64,000 nt of DNA, taken from positions 248,001 to 312,000 of the forward strand of contig NZ_CP026108.1 of the NCBI RefSeq assembly GCF_002902965.1, read 5' to 3'. The position numbers were made by a program, and so were the translations under genes. This DNA comes from Paraburkholderia hospita. GTDB taxonomy: Bacteria; Pseudomonadota; Gammaproteobacteria; Burkholderiales; Burkholderiaceae. Shown piece by piece: positions 18,627 to 28,298 of the stretch; positions within the stretch are counted from its first letter, which is position 1; every line of letters starts with the position of its first letter. Below the pieces are notes generated by a model. It made no database searches and was not told the origin of the DNA. It saw only the letters and a program-made list of their open reading frames with translations.

Positions 18627-20096
18627 ATGCCGACCTTGACCGACGGTGTGCTGTTCGGGCTGGTCATTCTGGTCCTCGATTTTCTCGCATGGCGTTTCAC
18701 GAGCCACAAGAGTGACCAGACCCGGCTCGCTTTTCGCGCGCTAATGTTTGGTCTGTCGAGCTACGTGCTGTTCAGCTACGGCATGAATCCACTGCGCGCG
18801 GCGCCTTGGCAGGACGAGCCGCCGCGCCATCTGCTCGCGCAATTGCTGGAAGTTGTGTGGTGGCTGCAAGGCGCACGTCTCGCGACGATCGTGCTGGATC
18901 GCACGGTGCTGCCGGCGACCTGGCACAAGGAGCGCCTGTTTCAGGACGTGCTGGGCGCGCTGGTGTTTCTGGCGGCCGGTGTCGGTGCGATTGCCTTCGT
19001 CTTGCAATTGCCAGTGCGCGGGTTGCTCGCGACGTCAGGCGCGCTCGCCGTCGTGCTCGGTCTAGCGATTCAGAGCACGCTTAACGACGTGTTTTCCGGT
19101 GTCGTGCTGAATGCGACGCAGCCGTTCCGATTAGGCGACTGGATCACGATCGGCGAAGTAGAAGGGAAAGTTGTGGAGAGCAACTGGCGCGCGACGAGTC
19201 TGCTCAACGGGCAGGGCAATATTGTCATGATTCCCAACAGCGTGGCGGCACGTACCAATATTGTCAACGCAAATGAACCGTCGCATACGCATGGCATCAG
19301 CGTCGTGCTGCCTGTCAAGCCGTCAATCCGGCCGTCGATCGTATTGGAAGCGCTCGCCAATGCTGCCGCCAGTTCCGAAGATGTCCTGAGCGAGCCCAAG
19401 CCGCTCGTAAGCGTACGCCATGCGACCAACGACGCGATCGAGTACGAAATAGTTTGCTACGTCGATGCATTACGAAAAAAAATCGACGTGCGCAACGATC
19501 TGTTCGATCTTGCGCACCGCCACCTGCTTTCACATGGAGTCGTGCTTCGACCGCTTTCGGTGCCGGAGCCTGCTGTTGAGCGGGCGGATGAAAAACATCG
19601 CTTGCTGCGTAGTGTGACGATTTTTCAGAACCTCGACGATGACGAAATATTGGAACTCGAGACGAAGTTGACCATGCACAAGATCGATGCCGGGGACACC
19701 ATCTACACGGCGGCGGATGAGAGCGGTCACGAGCTTCATATTCTGGCGCGAGGCGTAGCGAAAGTGATCGTACCGAAAGACGGCGTCGAGATTGAACTTC
19801 GGAGGCTCGCTCCCGGCGACTCGGTCGGTCAGTCGGGCATCCTTGCTGGCCTTAGAACCGACGTGGTTGTACGGGCACTTACCCGCGTCACTGTCTTCCG
19901 GCTCGACAAGACAGCATTGACACCGATCCTCGCACGGCGCCCCGAGGTGGAAAAGGAAATGTGCCGTTTGCTTTCCGAGCATCATCAAACCGAAAAGTTA
20001 CTGCTCGCATCACCGGCCAATGTCGATGGAAGTTCAGGAGGGTTGCTGCAATGGATTCGCGATGGTGTGCGGCGATTCCATGCACTGACACTCTGA
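18627..20096 (+). CDS. MscS-family channel with C-terminal cyclic-nucleotide-binding domain
   Basis: 489 residues. Four hydrophobic N-terminal segments (about residues 5-135) end in the pore helix and beta domain of MscS (LATSGALAVVLGLAIQSTLNDVFSGVVLN..FRLGDWITIG, about 130-300). A CNB domain follows (about 320-450: FQNLDDDEILELETKLT, then a PBC-like GDSVGQSG). This architecture is the bacterial cyclic-nucleotide-gated (bCNG) type of MscS relative in the inner membrane. It is probably co-transcribed with the amidohydrolase upstream. A second CNB protein lies in the next cluster at 25457. Confidence 0.9.
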   Translation: MPTLTDGVLFGLVILVLDFLAWRFTSHKSDQTRLAFRALMFGLSSYVLFSYGMNPLRAAPWQDEPPRHLLAQLLEVVWWLQGARLATIVLDRTVLPATWHKERLFQDVLGALVFLAAGVGAIAFVLQLPVRGLLATSGALAVVLGLAIQSTLNDVFSGVVLNATQPFRLGDWITIGEVEGKVVESNWRATSLLNGQGNIVMIPNSVAARTNIVNANEPSHTHGISVVLPVKPSIRPSIVLEALANAAASSEDVLSEPKPLVSVRHATNDAIEYEIVCYVDALRKKIDVRNDLFDLAHRHLLSHGVVLRPLSVPEPAVERADEKHRLLRSVTIFQNLDDDEILELETKLTMHKIDAGDTIYTAADESGHELHILARGVAKVIVPKDGVEIELRRLAPGDSVGQSGILAGLRTDVVVRALTRVTVFRLDKTALTPILARRPEVEKEMCRLLSEHHQTEKLLLASPANVDGSSGGLLQWIRDGVRRFHALTL

Positions 20097-20121
20097 GTCG
20101 ATGGCCTGAATTCTGCATTCG

Positions 20122-20174
20122 TTAAGTATTTTTCAGAATTTGCTAAGGTCTTTATTTTATTTATTCGCTACGCT
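20122..20174 (+). promoter_or_regulatory. Phased-pentamer promoter of the ten-gene cluster
   Basis: TTAAG (20122), TTCAG (20132) and the weaker GCTAA (20142) at 10-bp steps, then TACGCT (20169-20174) in the -10 place, 47 bases after the first box. The same -10 hexamer occurs at the site before lpxO (45427). The GTG start of the first gene is about 60 bases further on. Confidence 0.55.
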
Positions 20175-20235
20175 GCAATGGGCAGTCGGCCAGCTTTCAC
20201 CGAACAGATCCGGCGCAATCAACCATGGAGTTCAT

Positions 20236-21057
20236 GTGAGTACTTTCACCACGTCCGATGGCACCCAGCTCTACTACAAAGATTGGGGTACGGGCCAGCC
20301 GATTGTCCTGAGTCATGGATGGCCGCTGAACGCCGACATGTGGGAATACCAGATGAAGTTTCTCGCCGACAACGGCTTTCGTGTTATCGCCCATGATCGT
20401 CGTGGTTTCGGACGGTCGGCTCAGCCGTGGTCGGGATACGACTACGACACCTTCGCGCGCGATGTCAGCGAGTTGATCGAGGCGCTGGATCTAAGAGACG
20501 TGATTCTCGGTGGGTTTTCGATGGGCGGCGGTGAAGTGGCGCGATACATCGGTCGCTTCGGCACGCGGCGCATCGCCAAGGCGGTGCTCGTCAGTGCTGT
20601 GACACCTTTGATGATCCGCCGTGACGACCATCCCGAGGGCATGGATCCAGCAATTTTTGACGGCATCCGTGCGGGACTGCTGAACGACCGGCCCAAGTTT
20701 CTCGACGAGTTTGGCCCGCTCTTTATGGGCAGCGATCAGGAAGGATCGAAAGTGACTAGCCAGATGCTCGATTGGACGTTGTCGCTTGGGCTTCAAGGTG
20801 GCCTGAAAGGCACCTGGGATTGCGTGGCAGCTTTCTCCGAAACAGACTTCAGACCGGATCTGGCGAAATGCGATGTGCCCACGCTGGTGGTCCACGGCGA
20901 CGCCGACGCAGTAGTGAGCTTCGACGTGACTGGTAAGGCCGCTGCCGCGCTGATCAAGGATTCGAAGCTACTGGTCTATGCAGGTGCGCCGCATGCGCTT
21001 TACATCTCGCACAAAGATCAGCTCAACCAGGATCTGCTGGACTTCGCGCGGTCCTAA
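20236..21057 (+). CDS. Alpha/beta hydrolase (non-heme chloroperoxidase/esterase type)
   Basis: 273 residues from the GTG at 20236 (GGAG five bases upstream); a longer in-frame start would place the promoter -10 inside the gene. Family motifs: oxyanion region [12 protein letters not shown], nucleophile elbow GFSMGGGE, acid in VHGDADAVV, and catalytic His in [10 protein letters not shown]. These cofactor-free hydrolases (perhydrolase/chloroperoxidase branch) act on esters and form peracids in vitro. It is the first gene of the plus-strand cluster that runs to 29729. Confidence 0.92.
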   Translation: MSTFTTSDGTQLYYKDWGTGQPIVLSHGWPLNADMWEYQMKFLADNGFRVIAHDRRGFGRSAQPWSGYDYDTFARDVSELIEALDLRDVILGGFSMGGGEVARYIGRFGTRRIAKAVLVSAVTPLMIRRDDHPEGMDPAIFDGIRAGLLNDRPKFLDEFGPLFMGSDQEGSKVTSQMLDWTLSLGLQGGLKGTWDCVAAFSETDFRPDLAKCDVPTLVVHGDADAVVSFDVTGKAAAALIKDSKLLVYAGAPHALYISHKDQLNQDLLDFARS

Positions 21058-21134
21058 GTATCGTCCGGCTGCGGCGGCCGTCTGGCACGCCGATTGACGC
21101 ATACCGGGAGGGTGTCTGACACGGAGGAGTTGGC

Positions 21135-21776
21135 ATGAGGAAAACCATTGCGGGTGTCAATATTCCTGACAGTGCGATGGCCCGGGAGGCGACCGATCAA
21201 ATCCGGGACATAGAGTCTCAATTGATGTTCCATCACGCCCAAAGAGCATTTCTATTTGCTGCGCTGACCGGCTACCGCAAGAGGCTGACGTTTGATGCGG
21301 AGCTGCTTTATGTCGGCGCGATGTTTCACAACGTCGGCCTGAACGTGAAGAGCCAGCATTCTCCATGTCGGTTTGAAGTCGATGGCGCCAACGCGGCATG
21401 TGCATTTCTGCGGCAGCACGGCGCTGCAGAGAGCTCGATCCAAGAGGTGTGGGAGGCAATTGCATTACATACGACGCCGGGCATCCCCGAGCATATGTCT
21501 CCACTCGTCGCTCTGGTCAGCGCCGGGGTGCAGATGGATGTTCGAGGCGCCCGCTACGACGAATTTACGGCGCAGCAGCGCGACGAAATTGTGCAGGCCT
21601 ATCCGCGTGAGTCCAGCTTCAAGAAGAAGATCATTGAGGCGTATGCACGTGGTATGGAGCATCGGCCTGAGACGACGTTCGGTACGGTGAACGCCGACGT
21701 TCTGGATCGGTGGGATCCGAACTATCGCCGGTTGAATTTCTGTGGACTGATACTCGGATCGGACTGGCCAAATTAA
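21135..21776 (+). CDS. HD-domain phosphohydrolase-like protein
   Basis: 213 residues. The region DAELLYVGAMFHNVGLN corresponds to the HD motif, but the usual HD pair reads HN here, so metal binding may be altered. The second histidine region is AIALHTTPGIPEH. It resembles Burkholderia cyanamide-hydratase-like HD proteins. The RBS (GGAG) is good and the gene follows the hydrolase by 77 bases. A decayed relative lies at 60041-60326, matching its C-terminal 60 residues (RPETTFGTVNADVLDR against RPQTTLGNQCADVLDR). Confidence 0.82.
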   Translation: MRKTIAGVNIPDSAMAREATDQIRDIESQLMFHHAQRAFLFAALTGYRKRLTFDAELLYVGAMFHNVGLNVKSQHSPCRFEVDGANAACAFLRQHGAAESSIQEVWEAIALHTTPGIPEHMSPLVALVSAGVQMDVRGARYDEFTAQQRDEIVQAYPRESSFKKKIIEAYARGMEHRPETTFGTVNADVLDRWDPNYRRLNFCGLILGSDWPN

Positions 21777-21868
21777 CACGGCATTACGTGAAGTACTACC
21801 GCTTGTTGGTATCGGAGGTGAGCGGTGGGGTGGCGGATATCGAAAGCGAAAGCGAAAGGAAAATCGGA

Positions 21869-22117
21869 ATGGGCTACGTAATTTCATTAGGAGTCGGCTT
21901 CGCGGTCGGACTCCTCTATTGGCTTCTCAAGGTGCAATCACCCGCACCGCCGTTGATCGCGCTGGCTGGCCTGCTGGGCATGGTGTTGGGCGAGCACGCA
22001 ATACCGGTCGTCAAGGCACAGCTCTTTGCGCAGACCCCGACCGTCCAGGTCGTGGAGCAGACGAAGGGTGCACCGGTGCAAAAACCTGTGCCAGGCGCAA
22101 CGAAAGAGGGCGGTTGA
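21869..22117 (+). CDS. XapX-domain small membrane protein
   Basis: 82 residues from the ATG at 21869 (GAAAGGAA upstream). Two hydrophobic segments are separated by the family signature SPAPPLIALAGLLGMVLGEH. The XapX domain (DUF1427) is found in small inner-membrane proteins of unknown function, often next to hydrolases and DUF1275 proteins. The C-terminal 30 residues are hydrophilic and proline/glutamine rich. It sits between the HD gene and the DUF1275 gene. Confidence 0.85.
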   Translation: MGYVISLGVGFAVGLLYWLLKVQSPAPPLIALAGLLGMVLGEHAIPVVKAQLFAQTPTVQVVEQTKGAPVQKPVPGATKEGG

Positions 22118-22157
22118 TATTGCTGGCGCGTGGCTTTCGCTTACTTGGAACGCGTTC

Positions 22158-22841
22158 GTGAAAAAACACGAAGACACGATTCTTGCGCTGATTGCGGGTT
22201 ACGTCGACACCGTTGGGTTCGTCGCGTTATTTGGCCTGTTCACCGCCCATGTGACCGGCAACTTCGTGTTGATCGGCGCGGGACTTGCCGGTGTGGGACA
22301 GGGCATGCTGCTGAAACTACTGGCGTTTCCGTCTTTTATCATCGGCATCGCATTGAGTAGCGTGATTTTCAAGTTCCTCGAACGTACCCTCTCGGCCCAT
22401 GCTGCGAGTGCGTTGTATCTGTTTCAGGGGACGCTGCTCGTGTTGTTCCTTATAACCGGCTTGATTGCGACACCGATAACGAATTCAAACGCATCGATGG
22501 TGCTGATATGCGGCGTACTGGGAACCATGGCGATGGGCGTGCAAAACGCGCGCAGCAGGTTGCTGCAGGTGAGCGGCTTGCCGAATACGGTGATGACCGG
22601 AAACGTAACACAGATTGTGCTCGATGCAATTGAACTCACCCACAGGGGTACGGCGGGAGAGCATGGGCAAAAGGTGCGAGATCGTCTTGGATCAACCTTG
22701 ACGGCGATGAGTAGCTTTGCCATCGGTGCGATTTGCGGCGCAATGGCCTATGTCAGTTTCTCGTTCCTCGCGATCGCGCTCCCGGTGACCATGTTGATGT
22801 TTCTCGCCTGGAAACAATGGACTGTCGAAGAGAGCCGATAG
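22158..22841 (+). CDS. DUF1275 (YoaK-like) membrane protein
   Basis: 227 residues from the GTG at 22158 (GGAA upstream). The longer open frame overlaps XapX in another frame and its first 40 residues are not family-like. The signature AGYVDTVGFVALFGLFTAHVTGNFVL opens the protein and six hydrophobic segments follow. The second signature region is MAMGVQNARSRLLQVSGLPNTVMTGNVTQ. Function of the family is unknown. Confidence 0.88.
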   Translation: MKKHEDTILALIAGYVDTVGFVALFGLFTAHVTGNFVLIGAGLAGVGQGMLLKLLAFPSFIIGIALSSVIFKFLERTLSAHAASALYLFQGTLLVLFLITGLIATPITNSNASMVLICGVLGTMAMGVQNARSRLLQVSGLPNTVMTGNVTQIVLDAIELTHRGTAGEHGQKVRDRLGSTLTAMSSFAIGAICGAMAYVSFSFLAIALPVTMLMFLAWKQWTVEESR

Positions 22842-22942
22842 CCACCGCGGAAGACATCGCCTCACAATCGTTTGATCAACAGCATGCGGCCTTGATCAGA
22901 GGCTGACCGATTAAGACTTTGTTAACACTATCAGGTAACGAA

Positions 22943-23893
22943 ATGCTCAAGTCGATTCATCGATTCCGCCAGATTGGCCTGCTGTCCGCTGCGGTACTGA
23001 TTGGGCTGACGCCTGTATCATCCGCATTCGCTGACGCCGGGCCAACGGAAGTGTCGAACGGCAAACCTGCGCTCACTGGGAAACACCCCGACGTATCGGT
23101 GGGCGCGCAGTACGACACCACTCACGTATATGTCGCTTCGGCCGATCTTGATGCATTCGTGAACAGTTTCCTTGCGACGTTCGGTGGAAAGGCTTCGCCG
23201 CGCGCAGTGTTCACGGTGACGCCCACACCGAGCAGGACGGCATCGCAGTATGTGCAGACACCGGTCGGCATGCTCTCAGTGTTCGGGTTCGAAACGCCGA
23301 TTCCATATCCGTTTGGTGATGAGCGAACCGGTTACCTGGTCACCGATATCGATCAGGCGGTGAAGGCGGCACGTGCGGCGGGCGCCGATGTACTTGTCGA
23401 CACGTTCGATGATCCGATTGGCAAGGACGCGGTCATTCAATGGCCGGGTGGCTTGACGATGCAATTGTATTGGCACACCCAAGCCCCCAACTATGGGCCG
23501 TTGCAAAGTGTACCGGACAACCGCGTGTACGTGTCGCGGGATGCAGCGAACAACTTCGTTCGCCGCTGGCTGCGATTCTCGCACGGTAAGGTGGTGTCGG
23601 ACAATCCGCGCGCGGACGCCGGTGTGATCGGCCGGCCGGGCGAGACGATTCGCGAAATCCGGATCAACTCGGGCTTCGGTCGCATGGTGATATTCGTCAC
23701 TGACGGCAAGCTGCCATTCCCGTTCGGGCGTGAAACGACGGGCTATGCGGTCGATAATCTCGAGCAGACGCTCGAACGTGCGCAAGGGGCCGGCGCGAAA
23801 GTACTGTATCCGGCGTACGGCCACGGGGCGGACAGGACTGCCGTCGTCGAATTCCCGGGCGGCTACATCGCCGAAGTTCATGATCGTCAATGA
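22943..23893 (+). CDS. Exported two-module VOC (glyoxalase-fold) protein
   Basis: 316 residues from the ATG at 22943. A clear signal peptide (hydrophobic LLSAAVLIGLTPVSSAFA, cleavage after AFA) sends it to the periplasm, which is unusual for glyoxalase-fold proteins. Two VOC modules follow, each with the beta-strand pattern ending in a V-x-x-PGG-type motif (IQWPGGLTMQLYWH and VEFPGGYIAEVH), giving two potential metal-ligand sets. A TTAAG with TTAAC 11 bases later lies just upstream but lacks the -10 spacing of the other sites. Confidence 0.82.
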   Translation: MLKSIHRFRQIGLLSAAVLIGLTPVSSAFADAGPTEVSNGKPALTGKHPDVSVGAQYDTTHVYVASADLDAFVNSFLATFGGKASPRAVFTVTPTPSRTASQYVQTPVGMLSVFGFETPIPYPFGDERTGYLVTDIDQAVKAARAAGADVLVDTFDDPIGKDAVIQWPGGLTMQLYWHTQAPNYGPLQSVPDNRVYVSRDAANNFVRRWLRFSHGKVVSDNPRADAGVIGRPGETIREIRINSGFGRMVIFVTDGKLPFPFGRETTGYAVDNLEQTLERAQGAGAKVLYPAYGHGADRTAVVEFPGGYIAEVHDRQ

Positions 23894-23903
23894 GGCGCAT
23901 GCA

Positions 23904-25403
23904 ATGAAGCCGCTAAAGGCGAGCGTGCGTCCGAGGCGTAGCTCTGCTCTACGTGCCTTGCGTGCTCTGCTGATCAGCACGGGGCTCTCGGCCGCGTTGC
24001 CTGTTTCGGCGGCGGATACCGCGCTTGGCGGCGCTGACGATACGTCTGCGGGCACCAGTGCCGCGACGTCAACCTCCGGGAGCGCATCGTGTGCGCGCCC
24101 CGTGGTCATGTTCAACAGATGGCAGGAAAACTGGTCGGCTTTAGCCAATCCGTGCGTGCCGAAACGGCCCTTCGATTCGTTGAAGTACATCCCGCTGTTC
24201 GGCAATCCCGACGCGTATATCTCGTTGGGGATGGTGCTGCGCGAACGGTTGGAGGTGAACGATGCGCCGTTGTTCGGACTCGGTACGGCGCACGACGACA
24301 CGTACCTGCTGCAACGCCTGGAAGTTCACGCGGACGTCCGCCTCGGCCCTCATGTGCAGATCTTCACGCAATTTGAGGACGCGCGCCCATACGGCAAGGA
24401 CATCGTCACACCCGTCGACAAAAACCCGCTGGATCTGCGGCAGGCGTTCGTCGCCATTACTGAGCCGCTTGGGCCAGGCACCGTCAAGTTTCGGGTGGGG
24501 CGGCAAGAAATGGCGTTTGACTTGCAACGATTCGTCTCTGTTCGTGACGGCCCGAACGTGCGTCAGGCGTTCGATGCGATCTGGGCTGACTATGAAACCG
24601 GTCCGTGGCGCTGGATCGCCTATGCGACGCAGCCGGTGCAGTATCGTGACAATTCTGATTTCGATGACGTTTCAAATCGCGATCTGACCTTCAGCGGCGT
24701 ACGCGTGGAGCGCAAGGATGTCGGGCCAGGCGATCTGTCCGCGTACTACTCCCGCTACAACCGCAGCAATGCGCACTTTCTCGACGCGACCGGCGACGAA
24801 CACCGTGACGTATTCGATGCGCGCTATTCCGGCAACGTCAACCATCTCGACTGGGACGTCGAAGCGATGTATCAGTCCGGACATGTCGGCAGCAAGACGA
24901 TCGGTGCGTGGGCAGTGGGGTCGCTCGCCGGCTACACGCTGGCGACAGTGCCATGGACGCCGCGGCTCGGCATCCAGGTGGATGCCGCGTCGGGCGACAG
25001 CCATCCGGGAGACGGCCGCGTCGGCACATTCAATCCACTCTTTCCGAACGGCTACTACTTCGCGCTGGCGGGCTATACCGGCTACTCGAACCTGATTCAC
25101 GTCAAGCCGTCGCTCATCGTGAAACCGAACAGCAAGCTGACGCTGCTGGCCGGCGTAGGCCTTCAATGGCGGGAGACCACTGCGGACGCGGTTTACCAGC
25201 AAGGATCCGCGGTCGTCCCGGGCACCGCGGGCCGTGGTGGGCGCTGGACCGGCTTCTATACACAGCTTCGCGCCGACTGGGCGGTCAGCGCGAATCTCGC
25301 CGCGGCGCTCGAAGCGGTGCATTTCCAGGTTGGGCAGTCGCTGCGCGAGTTGGGTGCCCGCAATGCCGACTATGTCGGCGCTGAAATGAAATTCAGCTGG
25401 TAG
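23904..25403 (+). CDS. Alginate-export-family outer-membrane protein
   Basis: 499 residues from the ATG at 23904, 10 bases after the VOC gene; the signal peptide ends around LPVSAA. The beta-barrel signature region (FEDARPYGKDIVTPVDKNPLDLRQAFV, then FRVGRQEM) is that of the alginate export domain (AlgE-like) family, and the protein ends on an aromatic-rich strand (EMKFSW). It is likely a passive outer-membrane channel for the substrate handled by the exported VOC and metallo-hydrolase proteins of the same cluster. Alginate itself is not implied. Confidence 0.88.
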   Translation: MKPLKASVRPRRSSALRALRALLISTGLSAALPVSAADTALGGADDTSAGTSAATSTSGSASCARPVVMFNRWQENWSALANPCVPKRPFDSLKYIPLFGNPDAYISLGMVLRERLEVNDAPLFGLGTAHDDTYLLQRLEVHADVRLGPHVQIFTQFEDARPYGKDIVTPVDKNPLDLRQAFVAITEPLGPGTVKFRVGRQEMAFDLQRFVSVRDGPNVRQAFDAIWADYETGPWRWIAYATQPVQYRDNSDFDDVSNRDLTFSGVRVERKDVGPGDLSAYYSRYNRSNAHFLDATGDEHRDVFDARYSGNVNHLDWDVEAMYQSGHVGSKTIGAWAVGSLAGYTLATVPWTPRLGIQVDAASGDSHPGDGRVGTFNPLFPNGYYFALAGYTGYSNLIHVKPSLIVKPNSKLTLLAGVGLQWRETTADAVYQQGSAVVPGTAGRGGRWTGFYTQLRADWAVSANLAAALEAVHFQVGQSLRELGARNADYVGAEMKFSW

Positions 25404-25456
25404 ACACAGTATTTGCAAGTGGCCATCACGTTGACGTGTTAGATGAGGTCGATTTT

Positions 25457-27187
25457 ATGAGTACCCACGATATATCCGCCGACGCGGCGACGCCGTCGGA
25501 GCTCGAAATTCCGTATTCTTCGCTGGAATATCGCCAGCATCAGATGTTTCCGCGTCTTTCGCCTGCGGAGATTAAAAGCCTGCAGCGCTTTGCCAAGCCG
25601 ATGTCGTTCAAGGCCGGCGAACTGATCTTCGAAACAGGCCATGTCGCGCTAGGCCTTTTTGTGCTGTTGCATGGGCGTGTACGCATCTATTCGCGCGATA
25701 GTTTCGGGCGGTCGACGCTCGTCACGGAGCATGAAGACGGGCACTTCATGGCGGAGATGGCGCAGTTATCCGGCAAGCCCGCGTTAATCGACGGCGTTGC
25801 GTTGACGGATATCGAGACGCTCGTGATCGAGCCGGACAGGCTGCGCGCATTGATCGTCGCCGATGCTCAACTGGGCGAGCACATCATGCGCGCCCTGATC
25901 CTGCGGCGGCTTGGATTGATCGAGCAAGGGCTCGGACCAATCATCGTGGGCAACGGTGATGATGCGCGTTTGGTCGCCCTCCAGGGCTTCCTGCGTCGCA
26001 ATGCCTACCCGGCGATGGTGATCGACGCGCGCAGCGATCCCGAGGCGATCACGCTGCTGGGCGGCATGACGACGGGTCCAGACGACTTTCCGCTCGTCTT
26101 TTGCCCGAACGGTTACGTGCTGCGTGCACCGGACGAGGCGCAGCTTGCGTCGTGTCTCGGACTCGTGCCGACATTCGAACCATCGCATGTCTATGACGTG
26201 GCTATCGTCGGCGCGGGTCCGGCCGGGCTCGCTGCGTCAGTCTACGCGGCGACCGAAGGTTTGTCGGTCGCCGTGTTTGACCAGCGGGCGCCGGGCGGGC
26301 AGGCTGGCGCCAGTTCACGGATCGAAAACTACCTTGGTTTTCCCACCGGCATTTCGGGTCATGCGCTCGCCGCCCGTGCATTCCAGCAGGCGCTGAAATT
26401 CGGCGCGCACCTCGCGATTCCCGGTAGGGTCACGGACGTGAACCGTAGTGACGGTATCTTTTTGCTGACACTGCTCGATGGGCAGCGTATCAGCGCTCGC
26501 ACCATCGTGGTCGCCAGCGGAGCAGCCTATCGAAAGCCGGCGGTGCCAGGCCTCGAGCGTTTTGAAGGGCGCGGTACATATTACTGGGCGTCGACCATTG
26601 AAGCGAAGCTCGTGAAGGGCCAGGACGTCGTGCTGGTAGGTGGGGGCAATTCCGCCGGCCAGGCAGTCGTGTTTCTCGCCAATTTTGCGCGCAGCATCCG
26701 CGTGCTGATTCGCGGCAAGGACCTGAATGCGAGCATGTCGAGGTATCTGATCGACCGAATCGGTTCATTGCCCAACGTCACGCTGTGCACGGGTTGCACG
26801 CTACGATCGCTCGATGGCGACGAAGCTGGACTGACGCACGTCCATGTCCGGCACGAAGATGATAACGAAGACGAGATGATCGAGTCGCGTCACCTGTTCC
26901 TCTTTATCGGCGCGGACCCAAAGACAGACTGGTTGGGCTCGAGTGGCGTCGACCGCGACAACCGGGGGTTCGTCGTGACGGGGTTCGCGCGCAGCGAGCA
27001 CGGACTGTCCGGAGCAAGCACGCAATACCCCCTCGAGACCAGCGTGCCTGGCATGTTCGCGGTCGGCGACGTGCGCTCGGAATCTGCGAAACGGGTGGCT
27101 GCGGCGGTGGGCGATGGCGCGGCGGTGGTCAGTCAGATCCACGCTTATCTGAGTCAGCTGACAGCAAAGTTGGTTCAGGAGGTTTAA
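25457..27187 (+). CDS. CNB-domain / thioredoxin-reductase-like flavoprotein
   Basis: 576 residues from the ATG at 25457. Three parts are seen: a cyclic-nucleotide-binding domain (about 30-140, FKAGELIFETGHVALGLFVLLHG), a small thioredoxin-like region (about 150-235), and a thioredoxin-reductase-type flavoprotein (about 245-575). FAD and NAD(P) sites are VAIVGAGPAGLAASVYA and VVLVGGGNSAGQAVVFL. Where true reductases have CATC, this one has YYWAST, so the redox dithiol is absent and it cannot reduce thioredoxin in the usual way. It may be a flavin-based sensor or oxidase controlled by a nucleotide. Confidence 0.88.
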   Translation: MSTHDISADAATPSELEIPYSSLEYRQHQMFPRLSPAEIKSLQRFAKPMSFKAGELIFETGHVALGLFVLLHGRVRIYSRDSFGRSTLVTEHEDGHFMAEMAQLSGKPALIDGVALTDIETLVIEPDRLRALIVADAQLGEHIMRALILRRLGLIEQGLGPIIVGNGDDARLVALQGFLRRNAYPAMVIDARSDPEAITLLGGMTTGPDDFPLVFCPNGYVLRAPDEAQLASCLGLVPTFEPSHVYDVAIVGAGPAGLAASVYAATEGLSVAVFDQRAPGGQAGASSRIENYLGFPTGISGHALAARAFQQALKFGAHLAIPGRVTDVNRSDGIFLLTLLDGQRISARTIVVASGAAYRKPAVPGLERFEGRGTYYWASTIEAKLVKGQDVVLVGGGNSAGQAVVFLANFARSIRVLIRGKDLNASMSRYLIDRIGSLPNVTLCTGCTLRSLDGDEAGLTHVHVRHEDDNEDEMIESRHLFLFIGADPKTDWLGSSGVDRDNRGFVVTGFARSEHGLSGASTQYPLETSVPGMFAVGDVRSESAKRVAAAVGDGAAVVSQIHAYLSQLTAKLVQEV

Positions 27188-27266
27188 TAAAAAATTAGTC
27201 ATGCCGTCGAAGGCGTTGTCGTTATGCTTTTTTGCATGATCGGTGCAAGTATCAGGGAAGAAAGTG

Positions 27267-28256
27267 ATGACTCAGATTCCGAGCAAATGGGCGATACGGG
27301 TCGGTGCATGGTGTGTCGTTATGTTAAGCGTAGTAGCGGGCGCCTGGTCCGACGCGACACTCGCCGCCGCGCCCCGGGTTAAAACACAGGGGCCGGGTTT
27401 TTACCGGATCATGCTGGGCGGTTTCGAAGTGACGGCTCTGCTCGACGGCACCCATGCGTTTCCGATCGATACCGTGATGGAAGGCGTGCCGAAAGCGGAA
27501 ATTGCGCGCGACCTGGAGCGTGATTTTCTCGAGGAGCCAGTTCAAGGCTCGATCAACGCGTTTCTGGTCAATACCGGTTCGAAGCTGATCCTCATCGATT
27601 CCGGCGCGGGCGTGCTCTACGGAGACTGCTGCGGCAAGCTGCTCGACAATTTGCGCGCGGCGGGCTATCAACCCGGACAGATCGACGAAGTGTTGCTGAC
27701 CCATCTGCACAAGGACCATGTCGGTGGCATCGTTTCAAACGGTGCGATGACGTTTCCGAACGCGGTCGTGCGGACCAGTCAGGCCGAAGCCGACTACTGG
27801 CTGAACCCTGCCAACAAGTCCCGGGCGCCTGCGTTCCTCAGCACGTTCTTCGACGCTGCGATCGCATCCGTTGCCCCCTATGTCGCGGCCGGGCGCTTCA
27901 AGCCCTTCAGTGGGGACGTCGAGCTCGATCCCGGGATCCGCTCGATTGCGGTTCCCGGGCATACGCCGGGGCACAGCGCGTATCTCGTGGAGAGCGAGTC
28001 GAAACATCTGCTTGTCTGGGGTGACATCATCCATGTTGCGGCGATCCAGTTGCAGAATCCGATGGCTTCAGTCGAGTACGACACCGACGCGGTTGCGGCA
28101 CAGCGCTCGCGCCGCTACGCGCTCAAGCTGGCCGCAGACAGAGGGTATCTGATCGGCGCCGCGCATATATCCTTCCCGGGTTTGGGTCACATCAGGAGCA
28201 CCGGCAACACCTATGACTGGGTGCCCGTCAATTACGAAGCCTCGCCCCGTCAATGA
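27267..28256 (+). CDS. Periplasmic metallo-beta-lactamase-fold hydrolase
   Basis: 329 residues from the ATG at 27267 (GGGAAG upstream). A signal peptide ends near TLAAA. The zinc motif is HLHKDHVGG, with further ligand histidines in VPGHTPGHSAYLV and a D in WGDIIHV. It belongs to the general hydrolase branch (lactonase/arylsulfatase-like), not to antibiotic beta-lactamases. It is the third exported product of the cluster, after the VOC protein and the outer-membrane channel. Confidence 0.9.
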   Translation: MTQIPSKWAIRVGAWCVVMLSVVAGAWSDATLAAAPRVKTQGPGFYRIMLGGFEVTALLDGTHAFPIDTVMEGVPKAEIARDLERDFLEEPVQGSINAFLVNTGSKLILIDSGAGVLYGDCCGKLLDNLRAAGYQPGQIDEVLLTHLHKDHVGGIVSNGAMTFPNAVVRTSQAEADYWLNPANKSRAPAFLSTFFDAAIASVAPYVAAGRFKPFSGDVELDPGIRSIAVPGHTPGHSAYLVESESKHLLVWGDIIHVAAIQLQNPMASVEYDTDAVAAQRSRRYALKLAADRGYLIGAAHISFPGLGHIRSTGNTYDWVPVNYEASPRQ

Positions 28257-28298
28257 CATCGGCGTCGGCTTTCTGTTCAGCCCTTCAAGGAGTGGCAT

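Noticed and set aside
16704..18707. Very long open frame (667 codons) antisense to the amidohydrolase
   Set aside because: Composition is that of a GC-rich shadow frame (His/Arg-rich); no family motif, while the plus-strand gene has clear metal-binding motifs.
22911..22926. TTAAG followed by TTAAC before the VOC gene
   Set aside because: Spacing is 11 rather than 10 and the expected -10 would fall inside the gene; not counted as a regulon site.
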